Source of the DNA: Cichorium intybus
Lineage: Eukaryota; Streptophyta; Magnoliopsida; Asterales; Asteraceae
NCBI GenBank assembly: GCA_023525715.1
Contig: CM042009.1
Span: forward strand, 132,194,711 to 132,258,710
Direction: 5' to 3'
DNA length: 64,000 nucleotides
Positions 33,933 to 45,806 of this stretch are shown piece after piece (the stretch's first letter is position 1; each line of letters opens with the position of its first letter). A program made the position numbers and the translations under genes. The notes below the pieces were generated by a model, which had not been told where the DNA came from, searched no databases, and was given only the letters and a program-made list of their open reading frames with translations.

Positions 33933-36871
33933 TTACAAGTTTGACATCGCAAGTTTAGGATATGGCATCCAACTATCCCAATTTAACTTACACTTTCTAT
34001 GTCTATTTTTAATCCAAAAGAAAGAAGTGGATTTGATCTCATCAAATGTCTCGTCTTTTCGTGGTTTATCCGTTCCAAAAACAACCTTATTACGAAAGCT
34101 CCAAATGTTCCAAAAAGTAACATCCACCACTACATCAAATATTATTTTTTGATCTTCCCTTATATTCGTTTTATCCGTCCAAGACAGTAAAGACGACACT
34201 GAATGAATGTTAATCAAAGGAATATCCCACCATTTAGCAAGTTTATTCCAAATAGCACTTGAAAAACTGCAATTAACAAACACATACTCCAAGTTTTCAC
34301 CTCCAATCTCAAATGTAGGACATAACAAAGAATCCAGATCAATACCCTTGTCTCTATGGTTTAATATGGTTGGAATACTATCCCACATAATTCTCTACAT
34401 CAAAACGTTTACTTTAATTGGAAGAAGTTTATTCCACCTAGTATGTGTCATCGAACTAGGCAAAGTCACTCCATCCAAAAAACATCTTGTTGTAGAAACC
34501 GAAAAATACCCTTGATCATCAAGTTCCCACATCATACGATCCTTATCCTCTGAAACCGTGACCTTCAGCAATTTAGCTCCCAAATCATTCAATTGATTTA
34601 TAGGAACCCCCACTCTTGGCTGTCTAATAAACCCATTCTCCAGCTTGTCTATTGTATTTCTATCCGCCACCTTAGCTTGGGGATCTTTATCAAGAGCATA
34701 AATCCTTGGGAAAAGGTCTTTAAAAGGGGTGTTCCTTAACCACGCATCAAGCCAAAATCTAGTGTCTTTCCCATTACCAACTTTATTGAAATAAATTCAT
34801 GAAGATCAATACCATCATTTCTAAGCTTCTCAACTCCTTTAACCATATTTACCCAAGGACTTAGCCCTCCATAATTTTTAGAAGAGCACAACTCCGCCCC
34901 TTATATCTACATGTATAGCTAAAATAACTTTCACCCAAAGAGCCTTTGGATCCTCTAAAAATATCCAGTACCATTTGAATAATAGAGCATTGTTGAAAGC
35001 CCATAAGCTTCCAACCCCAAACCACCTTTAATTTTAAAAGCCAAAACTCGTTTCCAAGCAATCTAATGAATCTTCTTTTTCTCCCAAATCTGCACCCAAA
35101 ATAATCAAGATCTTAAAGACTCTAGCATTTTTATAACCATTTCTGGAACCTTAAAAATAAACATATAGTAAATAGTCGTGCTACCTAAAACTGCCTTTAA
35201 CAAAGTTAAACGTCCTGTAATAGAAAGGAGCTTGGCTTTCCATGAAGACAATTTTTGCACAAACTTGGCAATCATAGGTTTCCAAGACATAATTCTATTC
35301 ATGTTACCCCCAACAGAAACGCCCAAATAAACAAAAGGTAATCGAAGAGGTTTGCACCCACCAAGGCTACCATTTCTTGAACCATTTGAAAATCAACACC
35401 AACTCCAATTAATTTACTTTTAAATAAATTGATTTTTAAACCTAAAGCAAGCTGAAAAAATTTTAAGATACGAAACATCAAGAGAAAAAGTAAACCCATC
35501 AGGCCTCGGGGTTCTACTACCACCACAGTCCCAAATAGCCACCTTAATATCATTGTGGGAAAACGAAGCATCAAGAGCAACCTTTTGAGCATTAGAAAGT
35601 TGAAGAAAACTATTAGAAACAATTGTAGGTATAATGGTATTTTCAGCTTCAAATCTAGATTTAAAGTGACTAAAAAAATTTAGTCTTCACTTCCTTAGGA
35701 TTTTCCACCCACACCCCATCTTTCAAAATACCACGAATGGTTACTTGTCTTCTCTTACGGTTAACTGCAGCATGAAAAAACTTTGAATTTTTATCCTCTT
35801 CTATTCCCCATTTAATCTTGGCTTTTTGAGCCAAATCAAGGTTCTCAAAATGTTCTATTTCACGCAGTTTTTTATATAATTAATCTGCTCCTTTAACTCA
35901 TCATCCAACACTGTATTTTCATAAATGTGATTATCTATAATAGCCACCGCTTCTTTTAATTTTTTTGTGGTCACTTCCATAGCCTGCCTTCTCACCTTAT
36001 TCCATTCCATTATAGCATTCTTAAGATTTTTTAGTTTAATCTTGAAAGCTACCATCTCATTCGAGATCCCCATTACTGGAATGGCCTAAATATCTTTCAC
36101 CAATTTATCGAAGTCGTCATTTCCAAACCATGAATGATACAGTCTAAAAGGGGGTGGCTCGTAATTCACGTGATGCTCGTACAAAAGAATGGGATTGTGA
36201 TCTGGTATCCCCTTCTCTAAAATCATGGCAACCATGCTAGGAAATGACTCCAATAAACCCTCCGAAACCAAAAAACGATCTAGTTTGGAGAGCTTTGTAC
36301 CCCATGAATTCAACCAGGTAAACAATCCTCCACCTAAGGGCATATCAACCAACTCCGACTCCATAATGAATTAATTAAACGCTCGTGCCGCTGAAACGTT
36401 AACAACTGAACCAAATCTTTCATACCCGTCACCACTTCATTGAAATCGCCCATGACCACTATTTCTTTACTAGTTATTCCAAACAACCTCAATAAAGACT
36501 GCCGCACAACCTTCTTTCTGTCAAGATCTTGTGGATAACAAACTGAAATGATAACAACATCAATCATATTGTACATCCACATCCCCTCCACCACCACATA
36601 GTTAGGATGTAACATGAATTTATTTGAAAAAAAACAAGTCGGATCCCAAGCCACCAAAATACCTCCTGATTGACCATGAGCATCAGAATGAACAATGTCA
36701 AAATGAGAATTACCCCACACCGGTCTAATCGGCAGTCATGTCTTTTACTTTCGTTTCTTGGATTGACAAAAAATTAACATGATGCTTATTGCACATTTTC
36801 CTCAAACACACCCACTTCTCCACATTACGAAATTCTTGCAACTTTGAGGAGATGCAATTCATTAAGAACAT
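33933..36871 (-). pseudogene. L1 ORF2 (endonuclease, RT with core deleted, zinc region)
   Basis: Probable start MFLMNCISSKLQEFRNVEKWVC at 36871, the usual L1 ORF2 opening. The AP-endonuclease domain is recognisable: NFLSIQETK, GILVAWDPT, IVVMGDFNEV, FTWLNSWGTKLSKLDRFLVS and PDHNPI, where most relatives have SDHxPI. RT: SRTPRPDGFTFSL near 35500 is followed at once by YLKIF and LALGLKINLFKSKLIGVGV, so about 200 residues, including the catalytic ADD block, are gone. After that come SSWKAKLLSITGRLTLLKAVLGSTTIYYMFIFKVP and the C-terminal zinc region (WNKLLPIKVNVLM, FVNCSFSSAIWNKLAKWWD). Several frameshifts and stops. The copy is dead. Confidence 0.85.
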
Positions 36872-36879
36872 TGCTTCAC

Positions 36880-38361
36880 TCGTATCCTAGAAACAAATTC
36901 CTGCTTGTCATTAATACAACAATTCATGTTATACCCCATCGCCTGGCCTATTTCAATTAAAGCATCCAAGCCCTCAACAACCGAAGGCTATTTGGGAGAG
37001 TGTCTACATGTTTCTGAAATGAAAGACCCACAAGAAGCTTGTTCTCCACGGGTGAGCTGTACAAATCCCTCATCAAGAGTTAATTTTTCCGGGAAGCCCG
37101 GAGGATGTGAAGGCCACGATTGAGTATGGTCTGAAGTATCAAATCCTGGGGGTCTCTCCAGGAAATTTGATAAGGAATCATCTTTTCGTACTCTCCCTTC
37201 ACTCGCTGCACCATTTTGCTACCCATCTGCGACTACATATCCATCTTCATGCCTTTTCTTCCTCTCCTTATGGACTTTTTTGTATCCTCTGTAATAAGAT
37301 CCCTCACGCCAAAATGATCTGAACTTTGACCCGCCTCCAATTCATGTGTTTCATCATGTAAGGATACATTACTATTCCAATCATCTTCATCTTCATTACT
37401 ACCAACAAGGCGATACAATGGTTCATCTTGATATTCTTTTTGCTCAGTTTCTTTTTCAAAAATTGGAGACCAACCCGTCGCCTCACGAACACACAGTACA
37501 AACAATTGATCATTGACCAACACCGAGACTTCCTCAAATATAACACCCATAAGTTTCGTCTCGACACAAATCCTGTTCAAAGCTAGATTTATTCCCAGAT
37601 TATGATCCATAAAGACCACCTCTCCCCATTTAGCGGCAACCTATGTGAAATTCGACTTACTCCATGACGTTATTTGCATGCATTCAATATCCAACCATAC
37701 CAACCTCTCCTTACACATATAGTCACGAGACCAGTCTAGTAATTCATTAAACCACGAATTAACTACCCCATTATTCCGAAAATTTATAGCAGCTTTTTGT
37801 GATTGGAACTCCAATAATACCCACGATCTCCCAAGGTATTTAATACCCACTTCTAGAAACCCTTGAGTCTTACACATGTTGATCATTGTAGATAGCATAG
37901 AAAATTGTTTAACCTTTCCCATTAACACCTTTATAATGTCCTTTTGATCAAAAATGAAATCACTCGACTTTAATTGTAGGATGTCATCAGAACTTCTAGT
38001 AATAACAGACTTTATCTTGGGATTGACCACCTGGGCATACGTCTTCTCAACAGACACCCTTTCATGACCATTTACATATTGTTGTTTTTTAGGCCCTACG
38101 ACATGTGGTTGTCTAGGTTTCACCATACCACGACCATACACACGTAAAGATGCAAACAATTTAAAGGACCCAATCCATAGCGTGCATAACTTTTTAGCAA
38201 TGACTTTTGCATCATTACCCTTAGAAAACCTAACAAAGCCATAATACTTGCCGAACTTTGAAAGGTTTTTGGAGATGAAAACATGAACAATAGTTCCAAA
38301 CTTCTCACATAATCTCCATAAAGCCAAACGGTCAACAGACGCTGCAAAATTCGTAACATAT
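36880..38361 (-). pseudogene. L1 ORF1, downstream part
   Basis: Continues ORF1 after the copia F insertion: TNFAASVDRLALWRLCEKFGTIVHVFISKN..GKYYGFVRF, an RRM-like fold with RNP-type motifs, as in plant L1 ORF1 proteins that bind LINE RNA. Then FLEVGIKYLGRSWVLLEFQS, LDWSRDY, ERLVWLDIECMQITSWSKSNFT, an amber stop, VAAKWGEVVFMDHN..LALNRICVETK, and DQLFVLCVREATGWSPIFEKE. The end carries VVEGLDALIEIGQAMGYNMNCCI, common at the ORF1 C-terminus. It has several breaks. Confidence 0.8.
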
Positions 38362-38740
38362 TGTTGGATTAGGTGTCTAAGACATGACTTTATATTTTTA
38401 TTTATCTTGTTAATTGAAGCAAAGTCCATTTGGGTTGCCCTCATAGCTGGAGGTTAGGATAGAGTTCAGTAGAGTAAAAGGTTTATTTATTAATTGTTTA
38501 ATAAATCAATAGAATTAATTAAATGGTTTATTAATATATTTAAGTGTTAATATATTAATTAGAAACTATAATAATTAATTAAGATTTAAATCTAGAATTA
38601 ATTGGATTTAATTTAGTGATTAAATAAATTAATTAAAAGTGCAGGGACTGATTTGTATTTATTCAATAGTTGAATAATCTGGCAAACCAGTGGAAGGGCC
38701 TAAGTTGGCAAAATTATGAGTGGATACACTCATATTTCGA

Positions 38741-38756
38741 AACCCTAATTAGGGTT
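38741..38756. promoter_or_regulatory. Inverted telo-box palindrome in the copia F LTR
   Basis: A perfect 16-bp palindrome, AACCCTAATTAGGGTT, 80 bp before TATA. The 3' LTR carries it too (about 45418-45433). Confidence 0.6.
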
Positions 38757-38835
38757 AAGGAAAGCCTTGTCCAAATGGTTAACAGGCTTGTCCATTTGGA
38801 GGCTCCTTAGTGTTTCAGTTGTAACCCTTGGAGGC

Positions 38836-38844
38836 TATAAAAGG
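38836..38844 (+). promoter_or_regulatory. LTR TATA box of copia F
   Basis: TATAAAAGG, also present in the 3' LTR near 45513. Confidence 0.6.
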
Positions 38845-39130
38845 AGGCACCTGGCTACCCTTATTCTCTGCGCCATTTTCACCAAGAAAACTCTGCTGGA
38901 CTGTCTTTTCCATTACTTGGGTGTGACACCATTTGAGGCTGGACACTTGTGCTGCTAGCTTCAAGGATCATAAGATCAAAAGGTTGGTTTTCTCAGTTTT
39001 GATCTTTAGAAATAATTGTTTCCTTTAGGATTTAGTTTATTATCTTCATAGAAGAAAACATAGATCTTTCTAGGGTTGCATTTGAACCATAAGAGATTAT
39101 TTGTTCATTGTTTGCTAGAAAACCCTTCAG

Positions 39131-39142
39131 TGGTATCAGAGC
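39131..39142 (+). other. Primer-binding site of copia F
   Basis: TGGTATCAGAGC, one base after the LTR, as in copia A. Confidence 0.95.
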
Positions 39143-39938
39143 ATAGGCTTGTTTTCTTGTGTTTGATATAAACTGCATGAACTGTTTTGCCAAAAGGGTT
39201 TTGTGCAAAAATTAAACCCTTGGAAGGGTCTTGGATCTATTTTTGGCTAGGGTTTCCTAACCCTAGCCGCCACCCATTTGGTCCCCTCCCTTATTTGCTT
39301 GATTTACTTGCCTTTTATAAGTAGGTTGTTATTTTGGTAACTAATTGGATTAATAAAATAACTAGAACTCTTATATGTTGGCTGGTAAATTTTCGAACCA
39401 TATAGGGACCAAGATAGAAAAATTAATTTGATTAATTTTATAAAATCTATCTTAGATTTAATTAGTTTAATTAATTGTTAATTAAAGGATCAATTAAATC
39501 GGTTTAAAGAATTGATTTAAATTTTCGAAAAATAGTTTAAAATTTGCGAAAACTAAGAAATAATTAATTCTAAAATATTTTAATAAGATTAAAATACATC
39601 TTATATATTTATGATTAAAAGTTAATACTTATATATAAGATTAAATGGTTAGTCTTACCGCTAGTAGGCCTCATTCACAAAACTGTCATATAAAGAGGGT
39701 ATAAGGCGACTGCCTATAAAATAGCAGTCTAATGGGTATCCACTCTTACCCACCGCTCTCCTGATCAATCGAGTGTCGTTAGCCAAACGGGTTTGATAGA
39801 ACCGCTAAAGCCTCTTAAAAGTATAATGCTATAATTGAAAGTACTAGAACCTTGAACAAAAAACCCAATCTAGTTACTTTAGATTAAAAATGTGAATTGG
39901 TGCTAATCCATGGAATTGTACATTGCAATTTATGAAAC

Positions 39939-39974
39939 ATTGGTGGAGCATGTGTGGTTAACCGGCACACCAAT
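39939..39974 (+). other. Leader hairpin, copy 3 (copia F)
   Basis: Outer arms ATTGG (39939-39943) and CCAAT (39970-39974) pair fully, bulge TGGAG, loop TTAA. The inner CGTG/CACG has become CATG/CACA, which weakens two pairs. The outer arms differ from copia A copy 1 by one compensated pair. Confidence 0.55.
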
Positions 39975-40018
39975 AGGGGTTCACAAACACTTGCAATGGG
40001 TTTCTCGATTTTGTCATT

Positions 40019-40054
40019 ATTAACGGAGCGTGTGTGGTTAACTGGCACGTTAAT
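40019..40054 (+). other. Leader hairpin, copy 4 (copia F)
   Basis: Outer arms ATTAA and TTAAT, bulge CGGAG, inner CGTG with CACG, loop TTAA. It lies 80 bp after copy 3, the same spacing as in copia A. Confidence 0.55.
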
Positions 40055-40112
40055 TAGAGATGGCAATTGACTTCGAGAGTACCGAGCATATTTGCATCGT
40101 TATTCACACCCG

Positions 40113-40143
40113 GTTTGTGATCCTCGGCATCCCAGTCACAAAC
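40113..40143 (+). other. Leader hairpin 3 (copia F)
   Basis: GTTTGTGA at 40113-40120 pairs with TCACAAAC at 40136-40143. The stem is identical to 1371-1401 in copia A. Confidence 0.55.
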
Positions 40144-40382
40144 AGTGGGGCACATCCGAGACTAAACATGCCATTGAATAGTTCAATGTGTCTCAACAGA
40201 TCTAGGAATTTCATAAGAGGAAATTGATAAGTGTATTATCTACCTTAATGACCATTATGTTGTGATTACGGCATCCCTCTTCACACCATAGTTGGGGTAT
40301 TTTGGGTCTTAGCCTTAATAAATAATATATTGGGTAATTATTTAAAAGGATTAATTGAACTAATAAATTATGTTTACTGTAG

Positions 40383-41222
40383 ATGTCTGAATCAAGTGTT
40401 TATTCTCCTCCTTCTCCTCCTTCACACATTTCTGAGAGCATCAGAAAGCACCTGCTGAATATGGAAAGGCTGACTGGCCTTAACTGTAAGGAATGGCTTC
40501 GCAATTGGAGACTGGCTCTCGGAGTTGCTGGCAAGCTACATCTCACCAAGTATCCGACCCCGGTTCCACCGAAACAAGTCATTATAAAGAGCCTTTATGA
40601 TAAGCATGACTTATTAGTTGATGAATCCGAAAAGATTCGTGACCTCATGCTATTGACCATTTACCCCGAGTTCCGTAAGGATTTTGAATCCTTGGGGCCA
40701 TATGAGTTAATGCAATCGGTTGAGGAAAAGTTCCAAAAACCGGTTAAAGAGGAACAAGCTAGGATCTTCAAAAGACTTGCAGAGTGTAAGTTAAAAGAAA
40801 GAAGTAGCATCGATTCACATGTTCTTCAGATTGAAGCGTACATAGGCGAATTGTACAAACTTGGTTATTCCATGAGTCAGGAGTCGAGTGTTAACACTCT
40901 ACTCGCTTCACTGACCAGTAAGTACGATCTGTTCATTCAGACGTATAGAAAGGAAGACCAGAAAAAGACCTTAATGGAAATGCGTCCACTGTTGACTTTA
41001 TTCGAGTCACTCTTGGACAGGCATAGCTCCAATGGTTCAGCTACTTCTGGATTAAGTCCAGTGAAAAGATGCAGCAAGAAACGATCCAGATCGTCTGGAC
41101 ATGTCTTAAACTGGGAATCCACAAAATCGGATACAGTCGCAGGAAGATTGGAAGACGCTCCAAGGTCAAAATCTTTTGAAAGCTCAGGTATATCTAAAAA
41201 CCTCAAAACTCATGTTCCATAA
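40383..41222 (+). CDS. Copia F gag, intact
   Basis: 279 codons from MSESSVYSPPSPPSH to ...NLKTHVP, no stop or frameshift. It shows a copia gag layout: LTGLNCKEWLRNWRLAL near residues 35-50, where A has YNDWIRNIKMAL, then a helical middle with EEKFQKPVKEEQARIFKRLAECKLKE, IDSHVLQIEAYIGELYKLGY and LLASLTSKYDLFI. The C-terminus is basic (KRCSKKRSRSSG) and has no CCHC zinc knuckle, unlike A. The start is the first ATG after the leader. An open gag in an element whose LTRs differ by about 2 percent suggests recent function or selection. It should form or join virus-like particles; pol must come from another element. Confidence 0.8.
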   Translation: MSESSVYSPPSPPSHISESIRKHLLNMERLTGLNCKEWLRNWRLALGVAGKLHLTKYPTPVPPKQVIIKSLYDKHDLLVDESEKIRDLMLLTIYPEFRKDFESLGPYELMQSVEEKFQKPVKEEQARIFKRLAECKLKERSSIDSHVLQIEAYIGELYKLGYSMSQESSVNTLLASLTSKYDLFIQTYRKEDQKKTLMEMRPLLTLFESLLDRHSSNGSATSGLSPVKRCSKKRSRSSGHVLNWESTKSDTVAGRLEDAPRSKSFESSGISKNLKTHVP

Positions 41223-41605
41223 TTCCTTGATGCATAATGTGATAGTCACATTTTGGTTTGTATGCAGGGAATCAGTAGGGTACGGGACATTGGCGCATAG
41301 GAGCACATTTGGATTGGATTCCCGGCTCATGCAATTTTGAAGTTTAGTTAGATATTGAAATATTGTTATTAGCTTTTCAGATGCATATGACATTGTCTAT
41401 CATATAGTACATTGTTCAAGGATTTTGTTTTTTAATAAAATTATTGTTTAATTTCTTTTAACATATGTTGTTTGAAATTATCCTTGAAATGTTGTATGAT
41501 TCTGTTGAATGCATGATTAGTAATAACTTGAACGTTGAATGCATCCAAAATGTTTGGATTTTAGAAATTGTGTTCTCTTTATGATTGTTAAGATAAATGT
41601 CATAA

Positions 41606-41865
41606 GAATCAATTCAACCAAAGGTCCAGTTGGATAGGACTTTGGAATCACTTGACTTAGAGTCACCTGATGAGTTCAGTTCCTAATGTGTCATGAAATG
41701 AATCAACCAAAGATCCAGTTGGACAGGACTTTGGAATCATTTGACTTGGAGTCAGATGATGATTAAGTTCTTTATAAAACACATGTAGCAAGAAATGAAT
41801 CACCCAAAGATCCAGAGGAAAGGATTTTGGAATCAGTTGACTTAGAGTCAACTGAAGATTGCAAG
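41606..41865 (+). repeat. Tandem repeat, period about 97 bp, three diverged units
   Basis: Units begin near 41606, 41701 and 41798. Each has CAACCAAAGATCCAG- or CACCCAAAGATCCAG-like text, then GGAnTTTGGAATCA.TTGACTTAGAGTCA. The last unit is shorter. Confidence 0.75.
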
Positions 41866-42999
41866 TCTCGTACAGAGTTAACAAAGTCATAAGTTTACAT
41901 AGAGATGTAAAAGATATTTAGAGTAGGAGCAACGTACACATCAGCTGCTGTGTATTGCTCGAATCTTCAAATAGAACACAGTTGTTTGTACTTCGCGATA
42001 TTTGTCATTCGGTATGACGAATATGGCTTCACTTATCAAAATAAACGATTGAATTGAAACCTTGAACAGTTCAAGGAATTCAAAGAAAGTACAAGATCCA
42101 CAGAACCTGAGTAATAACATAAACTGAGAAAATGGGTTTCACAGTTCATTCCCTTCCAAGAACATTAATAGTTATAATGTATCTTAGGGAAGTTGATGGA
42201 GCATTGGTCGAAACAGTTCGATCCTCAATGTATGAGATACATTGCCAATTAGTTTCCAATAAATTAAAACACTAAACCAGTCAGACCATATAAACAATAT
42301 TCCGACCACATCTAAGACTAAGTAGGTTTTGCAGACACTGTCTGAAATGTAAAGCTGGGATTGTCCCACTTGTACATTAAAAGTCCAGGGTCTTGTATTG
42401 TTCGTCCGAACCTCATGACTAGCCTGAACCTAATCAGAAATGTCGTTTCACTGGCTATCCCGCTGTAACTGGAAAAGAAAGAGCTCTTTTAGAAAGAACT
42501 CATGTTCTAAGGAAACAGTGGGAGTTGGGACAGCTTTGAATGAGTTCATGATTAACCAAGTGAAATAACCTTTGGTCATCACTAGGCTTAAAGCAGAAAT
42601 CAGATTTTTGTTTTGAATACTGACATAATCTTCTCTTGACCAGTAGTATTGATCACCATCATAAGTAGTTATGATCAGGGTGACATACCGATTATTGGTA
42701 AAACACTATAGTTGGTACAGATTTTCAATCCGACTACTTGGAAGCATTGGTGAGTTCGGTTATTGCCATTAAGAAGAACCTTAGAACGAGATACAGTCTA
42801 TGTGACAGTTTGATTGATTTTACAACTAGTCTAAAAACCAGTATGAGTAATTGAATCATCAAAAGAAATCAACATGGACAAAAACGTACCTTCAGAACAT
42901 CTGGTTAAGTGAGACGATACTCAGAGTCAAGAAATTGACTCCGAGAGAAGCACTCTCAATAGAAGATGAAATCCGAAAGGATACTGCATATTGTAAGTC

Positions 43000-43035
43000 G
43001 TTAGTGGAGCACGTGTGGATCACCGACACACTAAT
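43000..43035 (+). other. Internal copy 5 of the leader hairpin motif
   Basis: Arms GTTAG and CTAAT (four Watson-Crick pairs plus G-T), bulge TGGAG, core GTGTGG / CCGACAC, loop ATCA. It is followed by GGGGACTCACAAGAGT, like the text after copy 1. It lies in the non-coding interior, not the leader. Confidence 0.5.
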
Positions 43036-43960
43036 GGGGACTCACAAGAGTATGCCAGTATAAAGGTACGTGGGCCCGGGATTACCCCATGGGCATCTCG
43101 CTAGAAAGGATATTCAGATTCTTAAAATATGCCAAAGGATTGGATTTTGAGAAAGGGCTGAAAGATATCCATTAAGATGTCAGAAAGGTTTGGATTCTCA
43201 AAATGTGCCATAAGCTCTGGATCTTGTGAATAGTTCATAACCGCGTCAAAGCCAGTGGAAGCGTCACTATTATCTATCTCCATATGTGTGTTACATAATG
43301 CTTCTACGAAACGTCTCTTTTCATTACAAAGTGTAACGACTTGGTGTTAAGAGATGGATCGCTATGAAAGACTTAATAAAGATACAGCATGCTCAGGTGG
43401 TTACAAACGTCTATGAGATAGATCGAAACTCTGCCAAGATGATCTTGATGAGACTCAAGATGCATAGCTCAGGAAAGGAGTTTCCTGTCATTGCAAAGTG
43501 TGATGATTTGGCATGAGAGATATAAAAGGTGCAACATACTCACATAATCCATTAACATATATCAGATAGATGATGTCATCAGTGTAGATCTGGCCATAGT
43601 AAGCATGATCTTGATAAGATTCAAGATGCATGGAAAGGAGTCTCCGAAAGGAAATAGTTATTGAAAATCATGACACAAGGATTATAAGTAATCCTTAGAT
43701 TCCAAAAGAGTTTGGAATATGACTGGATCGAATCCAACAAGTTTCTTGGATCGATCAGAAGTGTCATGAACATGTCTTGATGACTTAATGCTTAGAGCAT
43801 AGTGAGTCAGATTCAGGATATGACCTGGCTGGGAATACTTAATGGATTTTGTACATACGTGAGAAATCATTGGAAAATGATTAGGGGTGAATGTTGATAA
43901 CAATTTGAAAATAGTTTTTAAAAATAACGACTTAATGGTTAAAGAATTTCGTTGGCATCC

Positions 43961-43992
43961 CGATGGAGCGCGTGTGGCTCACCGGCACATCG
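43961..43992 (+). other. Internal copy 6 of the leader hairpin motif
   Basis: Arms CGA and TCG, bulge TGGAG, then GCGTGTGG, loop CTCA, then CCGGCAC. Shorter outer arms, but the core is retained. Confidence 0.5.
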
Positions 43993-45038
43993 TAACACCT
44001 CGAAATTGTCTTAGGGTGCAGTCATGTGGACTAAAGATCCCGAGAACCATGGAAAGTCATAGTATATAGAATGGAGTTGTTAGTGAGAATAACGGTATGA
44101 CCAAAATTGAAATACCATCGGAAGGATATCCGATCGGATGAAGTGTATTAATACATAGAAAGAGTGAAAGGTCAAGTAGACATAGATACATAACACGAAT
44201 TAAATAGTTTAAAAGGAATCTAGAAACCGATAATAGTTTTATGTAAAATCCGACTTGGTAATTAGGCAAGAGTAGCCACCAGTCAGATTTTATGTTTCAA
44301 TTTTGCATGTTTCACTTCCCGAATAATTTGATTATTCAAAAGCCCACAGTCGCTCATACTTTTCGGGAGTAAGTATGAACGAAGACTGTCGTGAATTGGT
44401 TTGTAGATTGTCTAAGGAGTTAGACATTGCAGTAAGACTGCTACAACATTCATGAGTACTTAGAAATAGAGATTTTAGTATTGGATAAATCCGCGCTCAA
44501 TAGAATGCTTCATGGATTACATCACGAGCAATGTTGAGACGATAATATCGTATGATCTTGAAGCAGAGACATATGTGTTGAAATTTACGAGTCAGTTGTG
44601 CATTGATAATACGTAAACGCATCGGTAACTCGATGTTATAAAACGCATTGTTGTGTACGATTTTGATAAGTAAAAGACACAAGCATAAGAGTCGAAGCTT
44701 ATTCGTTCCTTGACCCTGATGGGAAACAAATATCTATAGGCCGCTCAATGATTTTGAAGTTGACTAAAGTGCTGGCCAGCCTGGACTAAATTGATGTGTT
44801 CAATTAAAGTCTGAAAGTCATAAGAAGAATCGGAAATCGGGAAACAGAGTATCGGATGGAGATTGATCTCAATCCATGTCTCGTGTCTGAAAATATCCTG
44901 TTGGACGAAGGATTATATGATCACTTGTCTATGGACAGAACCGACTGGGTCAGAGTTGGGCAGCAGTTTCTTGGAAGCTGCAGGTTGTTTATTAATCAGA
45001 AGATAAATTAAAGTCATAGACTTATCCAAGTGGGAGAC

Positions 45039-45806
45039 TGTTGGATTAGGTGTCTAAGCCATGACTTTATATTTTTGTTTATCTTGTTAATTGAAGCAAA
45101 GTCAATTTGGGTTGCCCTCATAGCTGGAGGTTAGGATAGAGTTCAGTAGAGTAAAAGGTTAATTTATTAATTGTTTAATAAATCAATAGAATTAATTAAA
45201 TGGTTTATTAATATATTTAAGTGTTAATATATTAATTAGAAACTATAATAATTAATTAAGATTTAAATCTAGAATTAATTGGATTTAATTTAGTGATTAA
45301 ATAAATTAATTAAAAGTGCAGGGACTGGTTTGTATTTATTCAATAGTTGAATAATCTGGCAAACCAGTGGAAGGGCCTAAGTTGGCGAAATTATGAGTGG
45401 ATACACTCATATTTCGAAACCCTAATTAGGGTTAAGGAAAGCCTTGTCCAAATGGTTAACAGGCTTGTCCATTTGGAGGCTCCTTAGGGTTTTAGTTGTA
45501 ACCCTTGAAGGCTATAAAAGGAGGCACCTGGCCGCCCTTATTCTCTGCGCCATTTTCACCAAGAAAACTCTGCTGGACTGTCTTCTCCATTGCTTGGGTG
45601 TGACACCATTTGAGGCAGGACACTTGTGCTGCTAGCTTCAAGGATCATAAGATCAAAAGGTTGGTTTTCTCAGTTTTGATCTTTAGAAATAATTGTTTCC
45701 TTTAGGCTTTAGTTTATTATCTTCATAGAAGAAAACATAGATCTTTCTAGGGTTACATGTGAACCATAAGAGATTATTTGTTCATTGTTTGCTAGAAAAC
45801 CCATCA
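45039..45806 (+). repeat. 3' LTR of copia F
   Basis: 768 bp, TGTTGG to CCCATCA (T-to-A change in the last bases relative to the 5' LTR). Followed by the TSD CATAT. Confidence 0.95.

Larger units (their letters stand above)
38362..39129 (+). repeat. 5' LTR of copia F
   Basis: TGTTGGATTAGG to CCCTTCA, 768 bp. TATAAAAGG at 38836-38844, with the palindrome at 38741-38756. Confidence 0.95.
39143..40382 (+). other. Untranslated leader of copia F
   Basis: No gene. From about 39715 it parallels the copia A leader and keeps the same hairpins in the same order and spacing. An extra segment (39660-39715) is absent from A. Confidence 0.8.
41223..45038 (+). other. Copia F non-coding internal region
   Basis: No pol remnant recognised in any frame. 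It contains three tandem repeats (41606-41860), two further copies of the leader hairpin motif (43000, 43961), and from 44301 the 3' region shared with A and H. It ends in the polypurine tract at about 45027-45038. Confidence 0.75.
38362..45806 (+). mobile_element. Non-autonomous copia F (gag only), complete with TSD
   Basis: Two 768-bp LTRs (about 18 mismatches by eye), PBS TGGTATCAGAGC, a leader like that of copia A, one intact gag ORF, about 3.8 kb of non-coding DNA, and the polypurine tract AAGTGGGAGAC. It is flanked by CATAT at 38357-38361 and 45807-45811, an exact 5-bp TSD, inside L1 ORF1. Protease, integrase, RT and RNase H are all absent. It shares LTR ends, leader and 3' region with copia A and is probably mobilised by that family. 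Confidence 0.93.

Noticed and set aside
41223..45038. Hidden pol remnant in copia F
   Set aside because: No RT, integrase or RNase H motif was found in any frame; similarity to A starts again only after the pol stop.
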